DNA of 64,000 nt from Epiperipatus broadwayi (Eukaryota > Onychophora > Udeonychophora > Euonychophora > Peripatidae), in the NCBI GenBank assembly GCA_028023455.1, contig JAQFVV010000018.1, positions 9,322,771 through 9,386,770 of the forward strand, read 5' to 3'. The translations under genes and the position numbers were made by a program. Below the pieces are notes generated by a model, which saw nothing but the letters and a program-made list of their open reading frames with translations, had not been told where the DNA came from and made no database searches. Numbering within the stretch: position 1 is the first letter of the stretch; each line of letters opens with the position of its first letter. Shown in pieces: positions 46,256 to 58,895 of the stretch.

Positions 46256-49200
46256 AATAACTTAGAATTGGAAAAACATTTTCAAAATCAAAGATAACAA
46301 TCTTTGATTTAGCTTAATTAACCTTTTGTTAAGTTTTTAAAAAGGAAAATGAATGAAAAGGGAAAAACATGTTTCACACAAAAAAAATTACAAAAAAATA
46401 AATTTTCTAAACACTCATATTTTTGAAGAGAAAATTTATTGGATTTTTTAAAAAAAGGTTTGACAATTTAAAAATAATAACTTAATGAGATATTTAAAAT
46501 TATCACTTCTTACAATGAAAAAAATTATATTAGAAGAAAAAATCTTTTTTTTTACTATTAATAAAAATACAGTGTGCTCACAAAAAATACTTAACCATGG
46601 ATTCACTTTTTGTGGATTCTTTTCCAGTTACAATTTCCAGTTGTTTTCTTCTGGAAGGCTTCTACATATTAGCATGATTAATTTATCTTTCTCCTGGTGT
46701 GTAGTATTTCCAAGTTAAAAATAGCAAACTATTTGTTTCTTTCTACTACAATTTCCAAGTGAAACTAATACAGATTCATGCTCTTGATTGAAGACAAGGT
46801 TGCAGATTGCATTAGGGAGTAACTTTTCTACATTTTATTCCAGTGAAGCCAGGTTTTACAGGAAGGAAAATGATGTCTAACTTTCAGCTGACTTTAGCAT
46901 ATGGTTTCATTTTTAAGACTAAACTCATAATATGCTAAAAGCTTGATTAAAACCTATTCTATGCAAGTTGGGTTAAGACTTCTGCTTCTTTCTTCTTTAG
47001 CAGCTGGATTTAAGACTCTTCAACAGTTAAGAATATTTCTTCTTACCTGACACTTGGGTCTTCTCACTCATTCACACTCCCATTATTTTTTCTAGAACAA
47101 TCCTGACTACAAGCCAATCACAATCTGTTTCTAACCTGATAATTTTTATAACAACCAATTATGTAAATTTTTACAAATACAATTGGTCAGCTGTTTCTCT
47201 TATTAATCATAGATATTGAAAAACAAATCAAGAACTTACATTAATATCATAAAATTCTTGTCATTCCTTTCTAAAAGAAAAAAATTCTTACAAAAAAAAG
47301 AAAAACAAAATAATTAGTTAATTACACTGATTTGATTTTTTGTTTCAAAAAGAGATAAAAAGAAAAGAAAAAAATTCTAATTAAAAACAAAATTTACCAA
47401 AAATATTAAAATCTTATTTTTTTTCTTTTTAAAAATACTATTAAAAATAAAACTTTATCTCTCTGTTAAGGTTAAAATTAATATCTATTAAATAATTTAC
47501 AAAATAAAAGATTTATTTTTCTCTTAGTACATTTTCATAATTTAAATTAAAACTATATAATTACTGAAGAGACAGAGAGAAATAAAAACAACTTGTTTAC
47601 ATTATCTTATAAATTTCTCTCCCTTCTATTATCATTTATAACTCATTAAAATATTCATATATTAAAATATTATTTAACAAATTTAATGTTTGACAATTCT
47701 AATACTATCACTTTGGGACTTAAATATTTAATTAAATGAAGACCCATTATAAAAACAATATGCATGGAAAAATTAAATATTATTATCCCCATTACTTAAA
47801 TAATTCTATACTTAAATTTGAGGAGCATGCTTCCAACTACATAATTATTTTTAATGCAGCTATATAGCCAATTTAGTTTCATTAGTCAATTATGAATTAA
47901 ATACTAATGCTTATGAAATCAAATAAAATGTAATACTTTAACTGAGCTAAAAATAAATGAACAAGTATGAAAATGAAATAATGATGATCTATTCTTAGAC
48001 TACAAAAAATATTTTAAAACTGAAAAAAAAAGTTTCAAAATCTTTAAATAAAAAAGACTTCGTAATATATTAACAACTCTTAGAGCTCAAGTGACAAAAT
48101 TATATTTCATTGAGAGTAAGTAACTCACAAAGGAATGAGTTTTTTTAAAAATAAAAAATAAAAAGACTGCTAATACGTAGATAAACAAAAAAGAAAAAGT
48201 GAGTTGGGTAGTATTACAGAAATAAAGGTGAATGATGCATGTGTATACATTTGATACTATTTTTGAAGGAATGGATATTATATTAAGGGATGACAAGTCT
48301 AAATAGAGTAATCCATATAAATTATGAAAACATAATTTGCAGAGAAAAATAATATAAGAATGTTGAACAAAGAGAGAAAGTCAAAAAAGGAATTAAGAGA
48401 AGGAATCTGCCACTAAATGATAAAATATTGAAATATGGTTAATTGATATCATCAAATAGATGAACAATAAATTAAGGTGCATAGCCAGATATTAAAAACA
48501 AAACTGAATGAAGGATCAAGAAAAAATGCATGAGTATGATATTATGTGCTAATCAAAATTTACTGATTTATATTTGCAATTGAATAAGATTATTAGTTAT
48601 TATCTTAATCCCATACTAATTCTACATAATCAATTTATTTTGGATTTAGAATACTTCAATAACATTAATAATATGTTTTAAATATTACAACTCTTGACTG
48701 CTTTATCCACTTTCTTACTGAAAAATCCAATAGTTGTTTCTCATACCTTTCTATTCCAAATAAAATGCACTACTGGTCATAATAAGTAAGATTTTGACAT
48801 GATGAGATTTCTTAACAATGGAAAACAAAACTAAAAATATGAAATTTCATATAGTTGTGATATTAAAAACAGCTAAGGTTCTCATGTAATTGTTTAAAGA
48901 CAATAATAATTCTATATAATGTATTCTATTATCTAAAATTGTTGAATTAATCAATATACTTCATAGAGCTCCTAAATTGCAATATTATTTAATTGACTCA
49001 AAATTTCTTTAGTTTTGTTTATTTGAGCATTATGTAATCAAATTTCAGTTATTTATTCACTATTCATCAAATACAGTATACGATGAACCTGATTTATATA
49101 AACTTGTGATTTTTCTTATTATTGACTATGAGTGAAAAATGATTCAATCAATTATTATCTTTAATTCAAACAACTTGTTCAGTAGATGGATATCATTATC

Positions 49201-52200
49201 AGTCTTAAACTTCACACAAAAAAACATAAAACTTGATAATCAAATATTATTTTAACTTAAGAGAAATAATAATTTTACATATGAATGGTTGAAGTAAATA
49301 CAAAGTAATTTAAAACTTAATTCTTTATAAATTTTAATCACAATCACATAAAGGTACCTTTCATAAGAGATTTTACATTTAGGTTAAATAATAAAAGATA
49401 TTGAAAATATGCTTTGAATGAAATATCTTTATCATTTTAAACAACTTTGGTTTTAATAAAAAGTGTAAGTTAATAATACTACAAAACTGCCATTGATAAT
49501 CTATTTCACTCATACATATGACAACAAAAAATCTGGAAACATTCTTACATATGCTTAGTTTATGTACTGAAAGTCATAATTCCTCTGTATTTCCTAGTTA
49601 TTCTCATTTATTCTGATGCTTATATGCTTGCAAGTAGGCATATGAAATATACATTAAAAATTTAGCATAGAAATACAATCAATTGCTAAGATTATATACG
49701 GCAAAATATAATATGACTCAATAATTTGTGCTATTACAAAAAAAAAGATCATTGATTTTATAATAATTATTTAGAATATTCCAGGTACCCATATAAAAAA
49801 AACTCTAAATATTTTAGTTTAATTCTCTAATGTTTTAGATTACCATTATTCTTTCATTTACTTTATTTGTTCCTATCGTGCAATTAATCATCTCCATATA
49901 CTAACTGTAACAACAAGATTGTGTGCTTGTAGAATCACATTTCTATTTTTTAATTTATAAATACTGTACTGCAATTCTGATTTCAATCTTTTCTTTTTCC
50001 TTCTTTTTTTACCTGAAATTAGAATGGCCATATTCATACACAAGTGCGCTTTAATGATGATGGTGATGATAATTAAACAAGAATATAAAGATCAATAATT
50101 CACAAAAAAAATAATTTTGAGAGTGCCCCAAATCTAGCATACACACAATATACATCCAAATATATATGTATAATGCATAATTAATTATATGGACATAAAT
50201 AGAAAGTTCATAAATATTTTTAACAATAAAGTATTTTCTGCAAAAAATATTTGATTGTTTTCATGTTATGCTTTTGTAATAGGTGATCATTCATTGAGTT
50301 ATCTCTGTAAAAAAAAAAAAAACAACATACTGTAAACAAATTTAATAAACTATTTCCTATACATAAAATCATTAATTACACCTGATTTTCCATATAAAAA
50401 ACATTTTTAAAAGTACTCATCCTGAAATGTTCCATTTAATCTTGTATATTTAAGGTTCTTAGACATCCAACTAATCACATAATTTTCTAAATAAACATTA
50501 TTCAGAGCAATGTTTAAAAGAACTTGAGACTCATTTTTCAGATAATGCTTTATTTTTAAAAGAATTTTTTTTTTCTTTTTAATTAATAATGTATAAGTTG
50601 TGCAATTTCAATATGATATCAAAATAATAAGAAAATATTAAAATCAACAGATATGTAAGCAAACAAATTGGTTCCAGGTTTTAAAAAAGTGTGACTATTG
50701 GCACAGTCATGCATTTAAATTACTATTTTTTGCAATTAAAAATAAGAATATACTCCAAAATGTTTTTATTTTCTTCAGATAATTTTTAAAACATTTAACA
50801 ACCAACACCAATAACTACACATGAATAAAAAAAACCTGTAATCCGATGTTTTTTTAAATATATATATATAGTTAAGAAGTCTAGCATGCTTGTTAACCCA
50901 AAAAAAAAGCGATAAATAAGAATTATGTCTAAGAGTTAGGAAAATATTTATTGTTAAGAGATACTATTTATAATAGATCCTTGGTATCTATTTCCTTTTG
51001 ATTCAAGCCTTTTCTAGAATAAGTGAAACTGTGGATAATAGAAAACCTTTATAACATATACACAGACATCTGTTTTATAATTTAAGTTTTGAAATATACA
51101 TTTTTAAACATCAACAAAAATAATTAATAAAATAATAAAATTATTCTTAAAAAAGGAAAGAGAGAGAGAGAGAGAGCAATCTCATGAGGAATTGAGTGCA
51201 TAACTGAGGAAATGGCTGAAATAATTCATGATGGCACTCATAATGGTAGGTGTGCATTAAAATTTTTGAATTTCAATTTATGAATTTCTACTTTTCTTTC
51301 TTTAAATATTTTTTTAAAATCTGTAACTAAAACCATGGATGGAAAGTTCACAGATAGTGGAACTACTGTACTTTCCTTGACAAATTATTGACTGTATACA
51401 ACTCAATTGTTCTTTCTCTCATGCTTTTCTCATAATCAATCTAACATACAAATTTATAAAGATCATCTATTATACATATATTAATATATATGCTTCTGTA
51501 GATACAGTAAAGCACAGATAATTTTTATCAAATATATCATTTACAAAAACAACTATATGTATATATATTGCAAATTTTTCTAAGAATAATTTGAAATATT
51601 AAAAGTTCAAATAATAAAACACTCATTTTTAAATTTAAATTTCATATAAGCAATTGATTCTCACAAAATGTTTTATTTCATCCCAAACTGCTCTTTTCTC
51701 ATAAATTAATAGCCATTATATCAAATTTTCTACTGCTGAATTATGTTTAACCTTATATGAATTAACCTATTCTTCATAAACTATTAAAATTCTTCTCTAT
51801 CTAAATGTATAATTGATTGATTCTATTTAGTTTGCATCATTTCTTTTCTGAAAAAAGATATTCTTCCTTCTTCCATCAATATTTTAAGATCTATTTCAAT
51901 GTCATCATTCCTTATAAAAAATAATAGAATCAATAATAAAAAGATAAATTTCAATCAATAATTTTTCCCACAGTTTCTCAATCATCTAAACTAATTATTT
52001 GATCAATCCAAATTGCTGTTCCATTTGCCATTACAGCTGCATTGAAATCAGATTTTATGACTAAACTTGTAGAATTACTCCATTATCATAATATCTTCTT
52101 TACCTATATTATTTATATTTGATAATTCATTTCTTAATGGAAAAATTCATATAAATTTAAATATTTTCTGGGTTTCCATCTCATGATTTAATTCCACAAG

Positions 52201-52366
52201 GGTTTCCTCTAAAATCTTTGTTTTTATCACGTCTTAATTCTCTTTTTCTGATAATTGAGAAAAAATGATTAACTATATATATATTTATCTTCTCTATCAG
52301 TCAATTAAATACTTAACCTATACATTAAAAATTTGTTTATTTTTTTTCAATTGTTGTTAATCTTAC
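46256..52366. other. AT-rich non-coding DNA, 6.1 kb
   Basis: No gene, RNA or element boundary supported. The part at 46.6-47.2 kb is less simple in sequence than its surroundings and may be an unrecognised old element. A GA microsatellite sits at 51.16-51.18 kb. Elsewhere only A/T tracts and TA repeats. Confidence 0.45.
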
Positions 52367-52636
52367 ATAATTACTTTAGGAATGCTATTGAATTGGTGTG
52401 GGGAGGAACTGCTCCTTCCACATGTGAAATATGTAGGACAACCCATTTCCAGTCTAAGAATGTATTAGTAAGGTAAAGAAAAAAAAATGTATGAGGTAAT
52501 GAGAAAAATGCCATGAGTATTATGACAGTTTTGAAGAAATGTTGTTAGACAAACTTAATATAACCTTTGTAATTATGTAAATATCATTTGTGTTTAATAA
52601 AGAATATTACTTTAAATAAAAAAATAATTACTTTAG
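52367..52636 (+). mobile_element. 5'-truncated polyadenylated retrocopy
   Basis: A 244-bp insert (52380-52623) lies between perfect 13-bp direct repeats ATAATTACTTTAG (52367-52379 and 52624-52636). The insert ends with AATAAA (52596-52601) and an A-rich tail, so it comes from a polyadenylated RNA. Its start reads as a frame ending NAIELVWGGTAPSTCEICRT, then THFQSKNVLVR and a stop at about 52.47 kb, followed by a 3'-UTR-like part. The source transcript is not recognised: it could be the 3' end of a host mRNA or of a LINE. Confidence 0.65.
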
Positions 52637-52891
52637 AAAAAAATCCCTATGTTTTAGTAAAAAAAAATATTGAACACAAAGCAATCTCATAGATAAAATA
52701 ATATCCACTTCCCGCATTGCTCTTTCCCAAAAAATTTTAGCCTTTCCAATTTCTTTCATCTAACATATAAAATTTACAATTCAAAACTATCTTCTAACTT
52801 CAATAGAAAAAACAATTAATGCATTGCCCAAAACCATCTAATATGTTAAAGTTTCTTATAAATAAATATATGTGTTTTTCCTAGAATCATA

Positions 52892-54458
52892 ATCTATGCC
52901 AGGGGTGGCCAAGATGTCGACCGCTAGGTCTCTGTAAGTTGACCATATAATTTCTTTTCTTTTTTTTTTTTTTTTGTAAAATTTGTATCTAATACATTTT
53001 AATGCAATTCCAAAACAATAATTTTCCTTTTTTTTTTCTTAAATTTTTTTTTTAAATTCAGGACCAGCTCTAGAAAATAAATATTTATAAATAATTTAAA
53101 ATTGGAATTTAATAAATATTTTATAAATCAACATGGACAAATTGTAATACTAGAGGAAGCAGAGGTAATTTAACCTTTTGTCTGATGAATTCTCTTATTG
53201 GCCAGATTGAATAAAAATTTGAGTAATTTAATTCATTGAATATGGATCTAGCCCATTTCCTTTCTGAAATGTATTAATGTACAATAATCAGAATTATTTT
53301 AATTTAGCTTCTAAAAATTAAATTATTTTACATTCAAATTGGTTAAATGTATTGAAAAAATTAAAATAATATTAATAATTGAAGTAAAACATATAAAAAA
53401 TAGCCTGAAGTAAAACAAAGGAATTATATTTCAACCAATCATTACGTGAAAATGCTGGTGATTTCTTGTGTCTTAGAAATTACGATCACTGATTATTCAC
53501 TTGTTGTCTTTTCCTCATCTAAAATTAAATATTTAAAATAAAAATTTAAATATAGCCACATTATTAGTCAATATAGTGTAAAAGATAATCATAAAATCCA
53601 TAAATATTTATGAAAAATAGTTGTGCTTTGTTAGTTATCCCCAAATGTCATTGATAAGCAAATAGCGGTCAATGTTATTCATTTGTCTTAAGTATTTTCT
53701 GTAAAATTTACAAATTTTCAAATCAAAGTTTATATTTAGGTAAATTAATATAAAAACTTAATTATGAATGTAAAAAATTACAAGAAATATATTTATTTAT
53801 GTTCAAAATCTATTACAAAAACATAAAACAGTTTGGTTTGATTTCTGACTTTGACAGAAACACCTGGAGAATAATAGCCAAAGTTGACAGTCAGTGCTTT
53901 GTGATACCTTATAAGGAAAAAGAGGTGGGATTATATACAATAGATCACAATCAGAAATCAATTTTTCATGAAAAATACTGCCAATAACGGATTTGTTTGG
54001 AATTAAAATTTTAAATACCGATTAAGCTACAAATTTACAATAAAATAAGCATAAAATAGCAGAAATGCAACCAAAAATGGCTGAGAGATGGTGCTAAATG
54101 TAAAAATTACATTTCTTTTTTGTAATAATTACTTTAAAGTTAGTAGTAATAGCAAAATGTCTTCCGACAGTTTGTATCTTCAAGAAAAAAAAATCATCAG
54201 TTCGCAAGTATATTCTAAAAATGTCACCAATATTTGTGAGTATTTAAAAAGCTGTTGTATAAAAAAAAACATCTATTCATAAGTACATTCTAAAAAAAAA
54301 AACAGGACTTTAAACTGTTATTTTTTTCCATTCCAGCAAAAATAATGTTTTTTTTCTGGTATCGAAGCCCTGAAAAAAAACGTAGTCACCCTCAGGTACA
54401 CTTTCACCAAAAAAAGTCACCCCCAACATCTAAAAGTTTGGCCATCTCTGATCTATAC
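52892..54458. mobile_element. Non-autonomous hAT element, 1,551 bp
   Basis: Termini CAGGGGTGGCCAA (52900) and, inverted, CAGAGATGGCCAA (ending 54450) match at 11 of 13 positions. The flanks ATCTATGC (52892-52899) and ATCTATAC (54451-54458) form an 8-bp TSD with one mismatch. The interior is AT-rich; short open frames of about 60 codons (53.80 and 54.09 kb) show no transposase motif. A partial copy lies at 7.18-8.01 kb. It must have been moved by a transposase encoded elsewhere. Confidence 0.8.
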
Positions 54459-56798
54459 ACTTATTATTGAATTTACCATTTCCTTTCATTTAAAAAATTA
54501 ATTCACTCTGTGTAAGGAATAAACAAAATGTATCCATAAGCATCAAGATAATAGTCTCTCATTCTATTTCTATTTTCCAATTACAAAGAGCAATTAATAA
54601 AATGATAAGATTAATGAATGCACACTGAGTTATAAGTTTATCACCAATACACTGCCACCAAGAAATAATAATTCATTAGAAATGTAAGTTATCATGTTTC
54701 TAAGCAATATATATAAAAAACAAACATTGGAAATTATACAAAATAGCTAACATTACAGAATCTAAAACACATATCTCAAGCAAGTCTATCATTTAGTAAC
54801 AGACATATTATATAAAAATTCAAACATTGATATTTAGAAACTAAATGCTCAAATTTTCTAATAAAAATAAATCTCTTTTGTTTACAATAATTTTTATTTC
54901 CAATAAACACAGGTCTAATTTGCTCTTATACAACAGAGATAGAAAGATCTTAAGATCATTTTACTACTCTTCCTTGCATATATATATCATTGTCTAATCC
55001 ACTCTTGGATTCATTACAAAATATCATACTTAACAATTCTAATAGATAATATATAGAGAGAGGTTTTCCCCTTAATAATGGATTGCAATTTTCATAATTT
55101 TTATTCTTTAGTTTCTAAAATTACCATCTTTATTTTACAATAAATTAAATAAAAAATAGATACCAGATTCATGCACCTATAGATATCTATATAGCAGCAT
55201 ACATACAGCTTGTTCTCATTACTAATATAATTATAATTGTTAGTCTTTGTTTTGTTTTTTCCTAAATGAATTCTTTATTAATTTTTTGTGTGTGTTAAAA
55301 AAAAGTGGCAACAAAAAAAAAAAAATTTCAAGCTTTTGTGTAGTTTTTTTTTTACTTTCTGTTATACAACAATACAAAGTGCTTGTATTGATTTCTTTAT
55401 ATTATACTGATTACTAACATTATGTATCTTATGTCTTGATAAAAATAATAATTATTCTGCGTAAAATACCATGTATTTATGTAATTTTACTTTTTTACAA
55501 TATAATCAATAAGCATTACTTTAAAACTACATATATTTTTAGCATTTAATTCAAGAATTAAAATATTTTGTTGTTTTCTATATTATCTACAAATTATCAA
55601 AGATCAATTTTATAATCTTTAAACTCATTTAAATGATATAAATTAATATATATGAATCCAGGTGGAGCTAGAAATTTTTTCAAGTAAATAAACATTTTCC
55701 AAGCAAACTTGCAATTACTTTTAAGATATGCTGGTAGCTAACCTAACCATCGATTTAATTTATTGGGCAGTAAAACTCTTCATAAGGTTAGCTAGACGTT
55801 TCTAATAAATTAAAAATTAGTTATTTAAAAAATTCTCAATATTATTTCTATTTTCCATAACGTGTTAAATTATATTTCCTAAAAATTTATAATTAAACTA
55901 CATGTCACAATATAATTTATAATTATTGATCAGTGTACAATTTAACAACAAAGAATCCAGTTATATAAATTCATTGTGAACTAATACTGAACAGTTTCAG
56001 TAAAAACTATGGAAAAAATTGTTTTAAATATAGAAACATGTTTTAAAAAGCAAAAATCAGAATTATTCAACTTATATTGCCTCCTGGTAGTTACTGTGGA
56101 TATAAAAGCTGAATACTGAAGAAGATATTTTTGAATTGTGGTGCAGAACAATATTTTCAAAAATTACTGTAAACTACAAGGAAAATAAACAAATAAATAG
56201 TTGATCATATCAGACCCGAATAATGACAAATAAAATTATCTTATTTTGATTATTATATAAGATATAATTTATTAAAAAGTATTGCATAAAAAAGTTGATG
56301 GTGAGATAAGAAAATAACTATCAATGAAGTTGTTGAATTCTATCATCATAATAATGAATAATGAATCATTTTTACCTGAAATTCCAAACAGATAATAAGT
56401 CATTCTGAAGAAACATTAATCATACCAGAAGTTGATACAAACTTGATATCATCTATTAATAATAATTATGATTTAAAGATATAAAGCTTATACAAATAAT
56501 TTCTATAACAAATAATTCAGTTTAGATAATATAATTCACATGGCCGTAAGTTATTTTGCAATATAATTTTTTATTTAATCACTGACTTGAAAATCCAATA
56601 ATCAGCTTAATCAAAACTGTTGACAAAATTGGTTCCAACTCAATACCCCATTATAAGTTAAAACAATACACAAAATAATTTTAAAAAATACTCAAAATAA
56701 ACATCAATGAACTTCTAAACAATGAAGCTGATTGCAATTCATTATTTATAAGATTTGCAAATACATTACCTCTATTTACAGATTCTAATTATTTAATA
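54459..56798. other. AT-rich non-coding DNA
   Basis: Nothing supportable beyond simple tracts. Confidence 0.5.
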
Positions 56799-57206
56799 TG
56801 TATATGCAGGACTTTTTTTTGTCATGTAACATGGTGGTGGAATGGCATTCTCACATCTTTTTAGTGTATTTTTAAAGTTTCAAACATAATTAGATGAAGC
56901 GGTATCACACATACATAATTGCAATCTATATTTATATAATTCAAATAAATAAAAAAATATGTTTTATGAATCAGATGAAATATGGATGGATTTGAAATTG
57001 GCACTCCCATATAGTGAGAAGTGAACTCATCCATGTCCCCATTTGTCACTCATGGTCAATGCTTGATTACAGTGATACATTTGCAGCTAGTAACATCTGA
57101 CGTTTGTGATTGAATTCAACTGCGCTAGCAATTAACATTTTATTTTTACAAAAATTTGACATTGTTATTTTTATTTATTTTTTTAGTATAAAACCAAGTT
57201 TAAAAA

Positions 57207-58895
57207 TGAAAAATATTTCCAGTTATTTCTCGACTATCAGTCCCACTAATAAAAAGTCCAAAATGATAACAGAAAATATGGAAATATTGGTACAAGTAGA
57301 TATTTTCGAATTATCTCAAGCGGATCTTGAGATGCAATGCCAAACTCAAAATGAGTGGCCGGATTGCTGATCATTGGATCAAAAAAATGATTTTTGCTCA
57401 AAAAATGAATGGTTGAACATACACAAAATAAAACTTGATTGCACACCTTGCAGATATGTTAGAACTCTTGAAACTAAAGTGACGATGGGAATGAAAATTT
57501 CCAAAGAATGGCCAACAAAGAAATCACCTATTCTGGGAAAGATAGAAAGCTACAATTGAGCTTACTTCAAAAAAAAATTTTCAATCACAGAGAATCTGCT
57601 GCACACAAAGCATCATTAAAAATTATTTTTGAAGCCAAAAAAAAAGATTGAAAACATTTATTTAAAATCATTATCTCACGAAAAAGTAATATCAGCAAAA
57701 AAATTTCAAACTGCATATAAAGTAGCAAAGAAAAATCAATCATTCTCTACTTTTAAAAGTGAAATTGATCTGCAAGAACTGAATGGATGGAATTGAAATG
57801 GGTCATATTCTTCATTCAACAAACGCAAGCATTAATATCATGAATCATATGTGTTGAAATTAAAATATATATATTTAAAGAAATTGTTTAATCGAAAAAT
57901 ATTTTATTGATAATTGATGAATCAACTACCATAAGCAAACCCCCCCCCTTATTGTGCTTGTTTGATGCTTTATGAAAGTGTCGAAATGAATTCACCGATT
58001 AATTTATTTTTAGACTTGATCGAACTTGAACAGCAAAAGAAATATTTGAATCTTTACTCCAATGTCTTGAATTTTATGGAATGACAGAAAGTAATTTTAA
58101 AAAATATTTAATATCAGTAGTTTGCAACAGCTGCTGTGATGTTAGGATGTAAAAGTTGAGTAAAAGAATTGCTGATATAAAAATTTCCTTCCATTATAGT
58201 TTGACATTGTCAGTAAGTGATGTAAAAAAAATTTCAGGGATCAATAGACTCAAATCATTTATTGAAAAACTTTATGTTTTATACTGACACCAAAAAATAA
58301 TAGTTACATAAATGTGCAGAATCACTAGGCATTGAGCTGCTAAAAATTGGAAGAATTTTAAGTACTAGATGAGTGGTATTTAGTTATCATTCAGTTTTGG
58401 CTATGTGGAATAATTTTGAATCTCTTGTGCATCATTTTGAAGAAGCAATGAATGATTTTACAAAAGATAAAAATGATAAATGTACTTATGATGGCTTTAA
58501 AAAAAGGAACATCTATAGCCTTTTTATTTGATCTAGGGTTAATGTGCGATGCTCTCCAAGAAACTAAGTTTGGACCTACAAGATATCAATGCGAACCTTT
58601 ACATTACAAATCAAAAACTAAATGCACTAGTTCAAATTTTTGAGAAAAAAAAACAGAATTTTGGACCCTTTTATAAATGTGCTGCAACTACTGTATACGA
58701 TCTGCATTTCTGTGGAGTTTCACGTCATGCAAAAGTTTCAAAAAATGATCCTCCTATTGACCTGAAAACATTTTACATGTTGAAAGAGACAATTGAAAAA
58801 AGGATGCTAGAAAGCAAAGATGTTGAGTTTGCACTTTGGGCTCGCATACTTGACCAAAAATATTGGCCTGAAGATATTGATATTGAAGCTGTGCA
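57207..58895 (+). pseudogene. hAT transposase remnant, N-terminal and core part
   Basis: Starting at NISSYFSTIS (57.21 kb), the blocks include a Cys-pair region (DCTPCRYV, 57.44 kb), MGMKISKEW (57.49 kb), a broken zinc-finger His region (57.56-57.62 kb), IIDESTTISK with the first catalytic Asp (57.91 kb), SKRIADIKIS and LTLSVSDVKKI (58.15-58.23 kb), a region matching the tRxxRWV zone in decayed form (58.36 kb), and a 58549-58890 open piece with LDLQDINANLYI, HAKVSKNDPPIDL and LWARILDQKYWPEDI. This is the order of the hAT proteins related to KIAA1586/ZNF862. Many stops and indels. The frame breaks off after residue text DIEAV at 58895. Confidence 0.75.
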
